From Lachnospira rogosae (lineage in GTDB: Bacteria; Bacillota; Clostridia; Lachnospirales; Lachnospiraceae): a DNA stretch of 64,000 nt. Of this stretch, positions 16,957-25,358 are shown piece after piece. The notes under the pieces were generated by a model, which did no database searches, was not told the origin of the DNA, and worked only from the letters and a program-made list of their open reading frames with translations. The stretch is from contig NZ_JBBMER010000004.1 of the NCBI RefSeq assembly GCF_040096455.1, forward strand, positions 124,001 to 188,000, given 5' to 3'. Every line of letters begins with the position of its first letter. The first letter of the stretch is position 1. The translations under genes were made by a program, and so were the position numbers.

Positions 16957-17607
16957 ATGAGAAATAGATTTGACAGACAGTTAGTACAACTTAATAATGA
17001 ATTAATCGAAATGGGTGGCATGATTGAGAAGGCTATATCTGATACAGTAAAGGCACTTGTTAATCAGGATATTGAACTTGCTTCAAATGTAATAGAATAT
17101 GACGAGGAGATTGATCATCAGGAACGTGAGATTGAACAGTTATGTCTTAAGTTATTATTACAGCAGCAGCCGGTTGCAAAGGATTTACGACTTATATCAG
17201 CAGCATTAAAGATGATTACAGATATGGAAAGAATAGGGGATCATGCAACTGATATTTCAGAGATTACAATAGAACTTTCTAAAGAATCATATATTAAGAA
17301 GCTTGACCATATACAGCAGATGGCTAAAGAAACTATGGTAATGCTAGTCCAGAGTGTTGAAGCATTTGTTAACAAGGATATGGATAAGGCAAGGACGGTT
17401 ATCGTACACGATGATGTTGTTGATGATTTATTCAACAAGGTAAAGGCTGAGCTTATAGCTATGATTCACGAAGATGTTAATGCAGGTGAGCAGGCATCAG
17501 ATCTGCTGATGGCTGCTAAATATTTTGAGAGAATAGGGGATCATGCGACTAACATATCAGAATGGGTTATATTCTCTATAACAGGTCAGCACCCAGATGA
17601 TAAATAA
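16957..17607 (+). CDS. phoU: Phosphate signalling protein PhoU
   Basis: A 216-aa all-helical cytoplasmic protein that links Pst transport to the PhoR kinase. Two PhoU repeats each carry the metal-binding E/DxxxD motifs (MERIGDHATDISE near residue 88, FERIGDHATNISE near residue 193). The start is ATG 16957 after GAAAAGAGG; the frame reaches back to 16909 without a good RBS. It lies between the PHP gene and a Na/Pi transporter that carries its own PhoU-like tail. Confidence 0.93.
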   Translation: MRNRFDRQLVQLNNELIEMGGMIEKAISDTVKALVNQDIELASNVIEYDEEIDHQEREIEQLCLKLLLQQQPVAKDLRLISAALKMITDMERIGDHATDISEITIELSKESYIKKLDHIQQMAKETMVMLVQSVEAFVNKDMDKARTVIVHDDVVDDLFNKVKAELIAMIHEDVNAGEQASDLLMAAKYFERIGDHATNISEWVIFSITGQHPDDK

Positions 17608-17624
17608 TAATCAATAATTGTTAT

Positions 17625-17694
17625 TTAACATTAATTTTACATTTTACATTGAATTTACATAAGGTTCATATAAGCTTCATATAACTGTTTTACA
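17625..17694 (+). promoter_or_regulatory. Array of Pho-box-like hexamers before the Na/Pi transporter
   Basis: TTAACA/TTTACA at 17625 and 17636, then TTTACA 17643, TTTACA 17654, TTCATA 17665, TTCATA 17676 and TTTACA 17689. The set 17643-17654-17665-17676 and the pair 17625-17636 are spaced exactly 11 bp, as PhoP dimers require. This is the clearest candidate PhoP operator in the window. Confidence 0.7.
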
Positions 17695-17744
17695 CTCCAA
17701 AATGTAAACAAAAAGTAAAGTCTATAAGAAATTTTGGAGGAAAA

Positions 17745-19538
17745 ATGGATATATTTGGTGTATTAGCATTACTTGGAGGATTGGCGATATTCCTCTATGG
17801 AATGGATTTATTAGGTGAAGGCTTAACGGGAGCATCAGGAGGAAAGTTAGAGAATATACTTGAAAAGCTTACTTCTAACCCGATAAAGGCTGTTCTTTTA
17901 GGAGCTGGTGTTACAGCAGTTATACAGTCATCATCAGCGACGACCGTTATGGTTGTAGGTTTTGTTAATTCAGGTATTATGAAGTTAAGACAGGCAATTG
18001 GCATTATAATGGGTGCTAACATAGGTACTACCATAACTTCATGGATATTAAGCCTTACTGGTATTGAGAGTGATAATTTATTTATAAGAATGTTGAAGCC
18101 AACATCATTTTCACCAATCCTTGCAGTTATTGGTGTTGTGATGCTTGTATTCCTAAAGAAAGACAAATTTAAAAATCCAGCTAAGATATTTATTGGATTT
18201 GCACTTCTTATGTATGGTATGGAAGCTATGAGTTCATCTGTAGAGCCGCTTGCCGAAGTCCCACAGTTTCAGGCTTTATTAACAACATTTAAAAACCCAA
18301 TACTTGGTATGATTGCAGGACTTGTATTTACAGCAATAATACAGAGTTCATCAGCTTCAGTTGGTATATTACAGGCATTATGTTCTACAGGAATATTAAG
18401 CTATTCAACTGTTCTTCCTATAATAATGGGACAGAATATCGGTACTTGTGCAACAGCTATGTTATCAAGTATTGGTGCAAGCAAGAATGGTAAAAGAGCA
18501 GCTATAGTTCATCTGTACTTTAATGTTATAGGTACAGTTGTATTTATGACGGTGTTCTATACAGTTAATATGTTTGTACATTTTTCATTTCTGAATGATA
18601 CAGCTAATGAGATGGGAATTGCGGTAATACATACAACCTTTAATATTATTACAACTGCACTTCTTCTTCCGTTAAGAAATGTGCTTGAGAAGCTCGCATA
18701 TATGACTATAAGGGTTGATGATGAGGAAAAGGCACTTATGGAAAGACAGAGTGTTAATGAATTTGCACTTTTAGATGACAGATTTCTTGAGTCACCAAGC
18801 CTTGCAGTTGAACATTGTAAGACAGTTATAGGCAATATGGCTGATATATCAAGGGAGTCATTATTTACAGCACTTGGACTTATCGGTAATTATGATGAGA
18901 ATAAGGCATTGTATGTTGGTGAGCTTGAGAGCAGGGTTGATAAATATGAAGATGAGCTTGGTACATATATTATGAAGATAAGTACCAAGATACTTAATAA
19001 AGATGACTCAGAGACACTTAATATGATGCTTCACAGCATAGGCGATTTTGAAAGAATATCAGACCACGCCTGTAATCTGTGCGACTCTGCAAGAGAATTG
19101 CATAATAAGCAGATGGAATTCTCACCTAAAGCTAAGACGGAGTTAGATATATTATGTTCGGCAGTAAGAGAGGTTGTAGATATATCCTTTGATTCCTTTA
19201 AGACTAATAATATTAAAGAAGCAGATAAAGTTGAACCATTAGAAGAACTTATTGATACATTAACAGTTGAGCTTAAAGCTAGACATATAAGAAGATTAAG
19301 AGAAGGAAAATGTACTATTGAACTGGGATTTGCACATTCAGATATTCTTAATAATCTTGAGAGAGTGTCAGACCATTGTTCTAATATAGCAGTAGATGTT
19401 ATCCAGTCAGATAAGGAAAATTTTGATACACACGAATATCTTGATGCAATGAAGAACAGGGATAACCAGCAGTTTGCAAGAGAATATAAAGAATACAAGG
19501 AAAAATACAGACTTCCAGAAACTAGAAAATTTGTGTAA
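17745..19538 (+). CDS. Na+/phosphate cotransporter with PhoU-like C-terminal domain
   Basis: A 597-aa protein. About eight hydrophobic segments in residues 1-310 contain the two family signature repeats AVIQSSSATTVMVVGF and AIIQSSSASVGILQ, which form the Na/Pi binding site. Residues about 350-570 are helical with PhoU-type motifs (GDFERISDHACN, NLERVSDHCSN). The arrangement is the common bacterial NptA/PhoU-fusion form. SD TTGGAGGAAAA. The upstream Pho-box array and the downstream PhoPR-like pair point to phosphate control of a low-energy uptake or export route. Confidence 0.92.
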   Translation: MDIFGVLALLGGLAIFLYGMDLLGEGLTGASGGKLENILEKLTSNPIKAVLLGAGVTAVIQSSSATTVMVVGFVNSGIMKLRQAIGIIMGANIGTTITSWILSLTGIESDNLFIRMLKPTSFSPILAVIGVVMLVFLKKDKFKNPAKIFIGFALLMYGMEAMSSSVEPLAEVPQFQALLTTFKNPILGMIAGLVFTAIIQSSSASVGILQALCSTGILSYSTVLPIIMGQNIGTCATAMLSSIGASKNGKRAAIVHLYFNVIGTVVFMTVFYTVNMFVHFSFLNDTANEMGIAVIHTTFNIITTALLLPLRNVLEKLAYMTIRVDDEEKALMERQSVNEFALLDDRFLESPSLAVEHCKTVIGNMADISRESLFTALGLIGNYDENKALYVGELESRVDKYEDELGTYIMKISTKILNKDDSETLNMMLHSIGDFERISDHACNLCDSARELHNKQMEFSPKAKTELDILCSAVREVVDISFDSFKTNNIKEADKVEPLEELIDTLTVELKARHIRRLREGKCTIELGFAHSDILNNLERVSDHCSNIAVDVIQSDKENFDTHEYLDAMKNRDNQQFAREYKEYKEKYRLPETRKFV

Positions 19539-19628
19539 AGCGTAGATATCAGCGGATACATTTTGTATAATCTTTTAAAGATAAAATGTATTAATATGCT
19601 GAAATCTGTCGCAGAAATCGAGGATATT

Positions 19629-20312
19629 ATGGCATATGTATATGTTGTTGAAGATGATAAAAATATAAGCGAGATTGAAAGCTTTGCTTTAAAGAATGCA
19701 GGACATACAGTTGTTGAGTGTGCAAGCGGCAAAGAATTCCATAAGCTTATGAGAGACAGAATACCAGATATGATACTTCTTGATGTTATGCTTCCAGATG
19801 AAGATGGATTAGAGATATTAAGAAAGATAAGACAGACTCCAGAGACAAGAAGAGTTCCTGTTATAATGGTTACAGCTAAGACAACAGAGCTTGATAAAGT
19901 TAAAGGACTTGACCTTGGAGCTGATGATTATATAACCAAACCATTTGGAATTATGGAATTAATATCAAGAGTTAAAGCACTTCTTAGAAGGACAGGAAGT
20001 TCTGATGAAGAGAAGCTTATAGGAATTGGAAGTCTTTTTATTGATGATGAAAAACGAGTTGCATATGTCGATGATAAACCTGTTGAGCTTACTTATAAAG
20101 AGTATGAATTATTAAAATATCTTGCACTTAACCGTGGAATTGTCTTGACAAGGGATAATATAATGGACAGAATATGGAGTACAGATTACGAGGGCGAGTC
20201 AAGAACTCTTGATGTTCATATCAAGACATTAAGACATAAGCTTGGTACGGCTGGTAATTATATAAAGACTGTCCGTAATGTAGGATATTTTATGGATGAT
20301 GAGGCCAAATAA
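19629..20312 (+). CDS. OmpR/PhoB-family response regulator (PhoP-like)
   Basis: A 227-aa DNA-binding regulator. The receiver domain at residues 1-120 has the acidic pair EDD (8-10), phospho-acceptor Asp52 in ILLDVMLPD, Thr in VTAK and Lys in ITKPFG. A winged-helix domain at about 130-225 ends with SRTLDVHIKTLRHKLG. The start at ATG 19629 begins the receiver strand; the long upstream extension to 19563 has no SD and is rejected. TAATG overlap with the kinase gene shows one operon. Position after Pst/PhoU/NaPi genes argues for phosphate control. Confidence 0.9.
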   Translation: MAYVYVVEDDKNISEIESFALKNAGHTVVECASGKEFHKLMRDRIPDMILLDVMLPDEDGLEILRKIRQTPETRRVPVIMVTAKTTELDKVKGLDLGADDYITKPFGIMELISRVKALLRRTGSSDEEKLIGIGSLFIDDEKRVAYVDDKPVELTYKEYELLKYLALNRGIVLTRDNIMDRIWSTDYEGESRTLDVHIKTLRHKLGTAGNYIKTVRNVGYFMDDEAK

Positions 20313-21679
20313 TGAAAAAAAGAATTAATCTTTTGTATATGATAATGGCACTTGTTACTATTGTGGCATCTGTATCTATAGCGTGTACTGTGTTCTACAA
20401 TGTACTAAAGCATGAAGTGCTTGAAGATATGCACAATTACATAGATGTGTTTATTGGTGCAGATGCCTGGGGAATGGTAACAGACCCTGACAATATAGTT
20501 GAACAGAAGGTAATTGATAATTACGATGGAAATCTTAGAATAACATTTATTAATTCACAGGGTTATGCGGTAGTCGATACACTTGTTGATATTGATAAAA
20601 TGGAAAATCATAACGAACGTCCTGAGGTTGTTGCGGCTAGACGGAATGGTTATGGATGTGACATAAGAAGGTCCGTAACACTTAATAAGAATTCTTATTA
20701 TTATGCAGTTGCACTTGATAATGGATATGTGCTAAGAGTTTCAAGGGAAGTAAGCAGTATGACGAGTATTATGACAAGTATGCTCCCTGTTATAATTGTG
20801 TTATGTGTAATTCTCTTTATAATCTGTATGATAAGTTCACATTTTCTGACAAAAAGCATTGTTGAGCCGATTGAGTATCTTGCCAATAATATGGATGCTT
20901 CGGAGTCGGTTAAAGTATATAAGGAGCTTGTTCCATTTGTCACAACTATTAAAAGGCAGCACGAGGATATTATGCGCAATGCCAATATGAGGCAGGAATT
21001 CACGGCAAATGTTTCGCACGAATTAAAGACACCGCTGACATCAATATCAGGCTATTCTGAGCTTATTGAAAGTGGTATGGCGGCAGGTGATGATGCCAAG
21101 AGATTTGCAGGTGAAATACATAAAAGCTCACAAAGACTTCTCTCGCTTATCAATGATATTATAAGAATATCAGAGCTTGATGCCATATCGACAGAAGAAA
21201 TATTTGAGACAGTTAATCTGTATGAAACAGCCAGGTCAACGGTGCAGATGCTTGAGATAAGTGCACAGAAGCACAGCATTATTATTGATGTTACAGGAAG
21301 TGATGTTAATATTACGGCTGATAAGCAGATGCTTGAGGAGCTTATATATAACCTGTGTGATAATGCGATACGTTACAATAATCCGGGTGGAAAGGTTAAG
21401 GTATCTGTGTATACAAGACAGAATAATGGTGTGACTGAAAATGTTCTTGAAGTAGCGGATAACGGTATAGGAATACCTAAGGAACATCAGGACAGGATAT
21501 TTGAAAGATTTTACAGAGTTGATAAGAGCAGGTCAAAATCTACTGGTGGTACAGGACTTGGGCTTGCGATTGTAAAGCATATAGTAGCCAAACACCATAA
21601 TGCACATATAGAGCTTGAAAGTGAATTAGGAAAGGGAACTACTATAAGAGTTGTATTTGCTGATAATATGACAGTATAG
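20312..21679 (+). CDS. Sensor histidine kinase (PhoR-like)
   Basis: A 455-aa membrane kinase. One N-terminal helix (residues 7-27), an extracytoplasmic region of about 120 residues, and a second helix near 155-178 (SMLPVIIVLCVILFIICMI). A HAMP-like linker precedes the H-box VSHELKTPLTS. The ATP-binding boxes are LCDNAIRYN, VADNGIGIP and GGTGLGLAIV. It is translated from the codon overlapping the regulator stop. It is the likely partner of that regulator and of PhoU; phosphate specificity is inferred from context. Confidence 0.9.
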   Translation: MKKRINLLYMIMALVTIVASVSIACTVFYNVLKHEVLEDMHNYIDVFIGADAWGMVTDPDNIVEQKVIDNYDGNLRITFINSQGYAVVDTLVDIDKMENHNERPEVVAARRNGYGCDIRRSVTLNKNSYYYAVALDNGYVLRVSREVSSMTSIMTSMLPVIIVLCVILFIICMISSHFLTKSIVEPIEYLANNMDASESVKVYKELVPFVTTIKRQHEDIMRNANMRQEFTANVSHELKTPLTSISGYSELIESGMAAGDDAKRFAGEIHKSSQRLLSLINDIIRISELDAISTEEIFETVNLYETARSTVQMLEISAQKHSIIIDVTGSDVNITADKQMLEELIYNLCDNAIRYNNPGGKVKVSVYTRQNNGVTENVLEVADNGIGIPKEHQDRIFERFYRVDKSRSKSTGGTGLGLAIVKHIVAKHHNAHIELESELGKGTTIRVVFADNMTV

Positions 21680-21713
21680 GCAGTATACTGATTTGATATT
21701 AGTAGGTATCAAA

Positions 21714-21736
21714 GTCGGGGCTTTTGACCCCGGCAT
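21714..21736 (+). terminator. GC-rich hairpin after the kinase gene
   Basis: GTCGGGG, loop, CCCCGGC. There is no clear T run, so termination strength is uncertain. Confidence 0.4.
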
Positions 21737-21756
21737 CATTATATAATTAAATATAC

Positions 21757-21799
21757 AAATATTGTAGTTAAAGTATGTAAATATTGCAGTTAAATATGT
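21757..21799. repeat. Two direct repeats of 21-22 bp before the MATE promoter
   Basis: AAATATTGTAGTTAAAGTATGT is followed immediately by AAATATTGCAGTTAAATATGT. They end 9 bp before a -35 hexamer and may be a regulator site. Confidence 0.55.
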
Positions 21800-21808
21800 A
21801 AATAAAGG

Positions 21809-21837
21809 TTGACGTTCGCTTATTAATTGATTATCTT
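21809..21837 (+). promoter_or_regulatory. Putative promoter of the MATE gene
   Basis: TTGACG, 17-bp spacer, TATCTT, located 41 bp before the start codon. Confidence 0.6.
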
Positions 21838-21877
21838 ATACGAGGTAAGTTAGTTAAGAAATGGAGCGTCAATTTTT

Positions 21878-23257
21878 ATGAGTAAATTATTAGCAGATAA
21901 AAAGAAATTATTTGATATTGATAAGGATAATCTGATGTTTCACAATAAAGCACTGTTTGCACTTCTTATACCAATAGTTGTCGAACAGCTGCTTAACTCA
22001 TTTATGGGTATGGTGGATACTATGATGGTAAGTAACCTTGGAAGCCAGGCAATATCGGGTGTATCGCTTGTTGACTCGGTTAATAACCTTATCGTACAGT
22101 TATTTTCTGCTATGGCTACAGGTGCGGCAATTATATGTTCACATTATATAGGAATGAAAGACCGTGAGGGTGCTAATAAGGCGGCAAGACAGGTTGTGCT
22201 TACAGTTGCCACAATAGCAGTTGTCATAACAATAGCAGGACTTATATTAAGAAGACCTCTTTTAAGTTTTATATTTGGTAAGGTAGAACCTGAGGTTATG
22301 AGCAATGCAGTAACATACTTTCTGTATACAGCGTTAAGTTATCCATTTCTTGCGTTGTTTAGTGCAGGCTCAGCGATATTCAGATCGTGTGGTAATTCAA
22401 GATATCCTATGATGGTATCAGTAATCTCTAACGTAATAAATGTATGTGGAAATGCACTTCTTATGTTCGTATTTAATATGGGAGTTGCAGGTGCAGCTAT
22501 ATCAACACTTGTATCAAGAGTGTTCTGTATGGTTGTTATATTTATTGCATTATCCAAGCCAAAGATAGATATAGTAGTATCAGAATATCATAAGATAAGA
22601 CCTGATTATAAGCTTATAGGCTCGATACTTGCGATAGGTGTTCCGTCAGGAATTGAGAACAGTATGTTCCAGTTCGGTAAGCTTGCAATCCAGTCAACAG
22701 TATCAACTATGGGAACAGCGGCTATTGCGGCACAGGCTATGACTAATATATTAGAAAATGTTAATGGTGTCTTTGGAATAGGTGTTGGTATATGCCTTAT
22801 GACTGTTGTAGGACAGTGTCTTGGAGCAGGAAGAAAAGAAGAAGCCAAGTATTACATAGTCAAATTGTGCGGAATAGCAGAGATAGGAATTATTGTATCT
22901 TGTATTATCGTGTATGCACTTGTACGTCCTATAACGGTTCTTGGTGGAATGGAGACAGACAGTGCAAGAATGTGTATAGAGATGGTTGGTGCGATAACAA
23001 TATATAAGCCAATTGCGTGGGTATTCTCATTCGTTCCAGCATACGGAATGAGAGCGGCAGGAGATGTAAAGTTCTCAATGATAACATCAATGACAACTAT
23101 GTGGTGTTGCAGGGTTGCATTGTGTATTGGTCTTGTTAAGGTATTCAATATGGGACCAATGGCAGTGTGGTATGGTATGTTCGCAGACTGGACAGTAAGA
23201 GGAATAGTCTTTGTAAGCAGATACTTTAGCGGTAAGTGGATTAAGAAGGTTATATAG
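21878..23257 (+). CDS. MATE-family multidrug efflux transporter
   Basis: A 459-aa integral membrane protein with twelve predicted helices in two similar halves. The N-terminal half starts with LFALLIPIVVEQLLNSFMGM, typical of the MATE/NorM/DinF group, followed by MVSNLGSQAISGVSLVDSVN. It is expected to export cationic compounds using a Na+ or H+ gradient; substrate is unknown. SD AGAAATGGAG. Own promoter, with two direct repeats just upstream that may bind a regulator. Confidence 0.9.
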   Translation: MSKLLADKKKLFDIDKDNLMFHNKALFALLIPIVVEQLLNSFMGMVDTMMVSNLGSQAISGVSLVDSVNNLIVQLFSAMATGAAIICSHYIGMKDREGANKAARQVVLTVATIAVVITIAGLILRRPLLSFIFGKVEPEVMSNAVTYFLYTALSYPFLALFSAGSAIFRSCGNSRYPMMVSVISNVINVCGNALLMFVFNMGVAGAAISTLVSRVFCMVVIFIALSKPKIDIVVSEYHKIRPDYKLIGSILAIGVPSGIENSMFQFGKLAIQSTVSTMGTAAIAAQAMTNILENVNGVFGIGVGICLMTVVGQCLGAGRKEEAKYYIVKLCGIAEIGIIVSCIIVYALVRPITVLGGMETDSARMCIEMVGAITIYKPIAWVFSFVPAYGMRAAGDVKFSMITSMTTMWCCRVALCIGLVKVFNMGPMAVWYGMFADWTVRGIVFVSRYFSGKWIKKVI

Positions 23258-23390
23258 TATATAGCATATGGAATGGGCATTTAATACAATGATAAAATTG
23301 TTAAAAGATTAAATGGTAAATTAATAAAGATAAACGGTTGGAAAATGGAAATTTTATTATATTAACGGTTAAAATTATATATAATACCGG

Positions 23391-23419
23391 TTGACAAATG
23401 GAAATTCACCTCCTATACT
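23391..23419 (+). promoter_or_regulatory. Near-consensus sigma-A promoter for the HTH-Uma2 gene
   Basis: TTGACA at 23391-23396, exactly 17 bp, TATACT at 23414-23419. It is among the best promoters in the window, 52 bp before the start codon. Confidence 0.8.
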
Positions 23420-23470
23420 TTAATTAAAGTAACTTATAGACATTAGACCTATTATACGGAGGTGCTGTAT

Positions 23471-24238
23471 ATGACTATTCAGGAGATGAAGGATAAGAAG
23501 AAAGAGAAAGGGTATACTTATGCGCAGATGGCAGAGTTATCGGGAGTACCATTAGGAACAATACAGAAGATATTTTCTGGTGAAACAGAAAGTCCACGCT
23601 ATGATACGCTTCTGGCACTTGAACAGATTTTTACAGAGCAATCTGTAGTGTGCGAGGCTGCTGCTTCTTATAAGACTGACAGGAATGGAAGTTATACGCT
23701 TGATGATTATTATGCCTTACCAGAGGACCAGAGAGTTGAGTTAATTGATGGATATTTCTATACAATGCTGTCGCCTACATTTGGACATCAGTCAATTGCA
23801 GGAGAAATACACCGTCAGATTGCTAATTATATTATGGAGCATAACGGAAGCTGCCGTCCATTTATTGCACCGGTAGATGTACAGCTTGACTGCGATAATA
23901 AGACAATGGTTGAGCCAGATGTTGGCATAATATGTGACACTTCCAAGATTAAGAGATTTGGAATATATGGAGCACCGGATTTTGTTCTTGAAGTAATATC
24001 TCCATCTACTAAGAAAAGGGACTATGCCCTTAAGCTGTCAAAGTATATGGAAGCTGGTGTCCGTGAATATTGGATAGTGGATTTCGTGCAGGCGAAGATA
24101 CTTGTATATTATTTTGAAGGTGATAATTATCCTGTTATATATGGATTTGACAAGCCGGTTCCAGTGAATATCTATGGTGGTGACCTTGCTATAGACTTTT
24201 CTAATATTGCTAAGTGGCTTGAGGAAGGGATGGAATAA
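23471..24238 (+). CDS. HTH domain fused to Uma2-type (DUF820) putative endonuclease domain
   Basis: A 255-aa protein. Residues about 1-55 form an XRE-like helix-turn-helix (YTYAQMAELSGVPLGTIQKIFSG). Residues about 75-250 match the Uma2 family: LDDYYALPEDQRVELIDGYFY, VEPDVGIIC, PDFVLEVISPSTKKRDYALKLSKY and GVREYWIVD, with the acidic E, D, ExI-S and Y/W residues of a PD-(D/E)XK fold. Uma2 proteins are abundant in cyanobacteria and some clostridia, but their target is not established. Start ATG 23471 after CGGAGGTG. The DNA-binding front half suggests self-regulation or targeted cleavage. Confidence 0.85.
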   Translation: MTIQEMKDKKKEKGYTYAQMAELSGVPLGTIQKIFSGETESPRYDTLLALEQIFTEQSVVCEAAASYKTDRNGSYTLDDYYALPEDQRVELIDGYFYTMLSPTFGHQSIAGEIHRQIANYIMEHNGSCRPFIAPVDVQLDCDNKTMVEPDVGIICDTSKIKRFGIYGAPDFVLEVISPSTKKRDYALKLSKYMEAGVREYWIVDFVQAKILVYYFEGDNYPVIYGFDKPVPVNIYGGDLAIDFSNIAKWLEEGME

Positions 24239-24277
24239 GAATACATTATTCATAATTATTAAATAAATATAAACGAC

Positions 24278-24308
24278 TTGACCGGTAGTTACTACCGAGT
24301 GCTATGCT
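24278..24308 (+). promoter_or_regulatory. Promoter with perfect dyad in a 19-bp spacer, before the LysR gene
   Basis: TTGACC (24278) and TATGCT (24303) are separated by 19 bp. The perfect dyad CGGTAGT-T-ACTACCG (24283-24297) lies in the spacer. A second inverted repeat, CTATG...CATAG, overlaps the -10. This is MerR-operator geometry, though the gene downstream is LysR-type. Confidence 0.55.
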
Positions 24309-24371
24309 TATAACATAGTTAATTAACAAAGAACATATTTAGTATTGTAATAATATGGAGGATGACGTAAG

Positions 24372-25271
24372 ATGATGTACAATTCGCAGTTAGAAACTTT
24401 TATATGTGTAGTTGAGTCGGGAAGCTTTAGCAAGGCGGCGGAAAAGCTTTTTATATCTTCACCAGCGGTTATAAAGCAGATTAATTCTTTAGAGGCAAGC
24501 CTTGGTCTGCAATTATTTAATCGTACTCATAGAGGACTGGTTATGACAGAGGCAGGAAAGTCAATATATAATGATGCCAGGTATGTGATTGATTATTGCA
24601 GGGAATCAGTGAAGAGGGCTAAGGATGCTATGCAGATATCAGATGATGTTATAAGGGTTGGAATATCACCAGTTACACCTCCGCAGATATTTGTTGAATT
24701 ATGGCCAGAGATACAAAGATTATATCCAGATATGAAGTTTCAGTTAGTTCCATTTGAGAATACAACGGAGAATGCAAGAGAGATACTGGGTAATCTTGGA
24801 AAGAATATAGATGTTGTGGCAGGAATATTTGATGAGGCTTTGTTAAAGCTGCGTGGGTGTGATGGAATAAAGATATCAATGGAACCTTTTTGTGTGGGTG
24901 TTTCGTTTCATCACAGACTAGCCAGAAAGAATATAATTAATCTTGAGGATATGGAAGGAGAGAACCTTATGCTTATGTATAAGGGGTGGAGTACTTATAA
25001 CGATAAGCTCCGTTCTGATTTGATAAAGAATTATCCGGGGATTAATATAACAGATATAGAGCTTTATAATGTTGATGCATTTAACAGATGTGAGAATAAT
25101 AATGGGTTATTGCTTACAATAAAAAGCTGGGAAAGCGTACATCCATTAATAAAGATAATACCAGTGGACTGGGATTATAAGATACTATATGGGTTATTAT
25201 ATTCTAAAGAGCCATCTGACAAAGTAAAAAGGCTTATTAAAGCTGTAGAAAAGTTAAGCAATAACCAATAG
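24372..25271 (+). CDS. LysR-family transcriptional regulator
   Basis: A 299-aa regulator with an N-terminal winged helix-turn-helix (ETFICVVESGSFSKAAEKLFISSPAVIKQINSLEASLGLQ, residues 6-45, here described by its ends). An effector-binding domain of two Rossmann-like lobes runs from about residue 92 (VIRVGISPVTPP). It precedes a co-directional group of hydrolase and redox genes and is closed by a strong terminator. It could regulate that group or its own dyad promoter; the effector is unknown. SD ATGGAGGATG. Confidence 0.9.
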   Translation: MMYNSQLETFICVVESGSFSKAAEKLFISSPAVIKQINSLEASLGLQLFNRTHRGLVMTEAGKSIYNDARYVIDYCRESVKRAKDAMQISDDVIRVGISPVTPPQIFVELWPEIQRLYPDMKFQLVPFENTTENAREILGNLGKNIDVVAGIFDEALLKLRGCDGIKISMEPFCVGVSFHHRLARKNIINLEDMEGENLMLMYKGWSTYNDKLRSDLIKNYPGINITDIELYNVDAFNRCENNNGLLLTIKSWESVHPLIKIIPVDWDYKILYGLLYSKEPSDKVKRLIKAVEKLSNNQ

Positions 25272-25292
25272 GTTAATACTGAATAACTAATC

Positions 25293-25324
25293 GGGACTTC
25301 TTAAATGAAGTCCCTTTTTTTATA
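25293..25324 (+). terminator. Rho-independent terminator after LysR gene
   Basis: GGGACTTC, TTAAAT loop, GAAGTCCC, then a run of eight or more T. Confidence 0.92.
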
Positions 25325-25358
25325 ATACAATCAAGAAGTATTAAAAGTGAGGTGAAGT

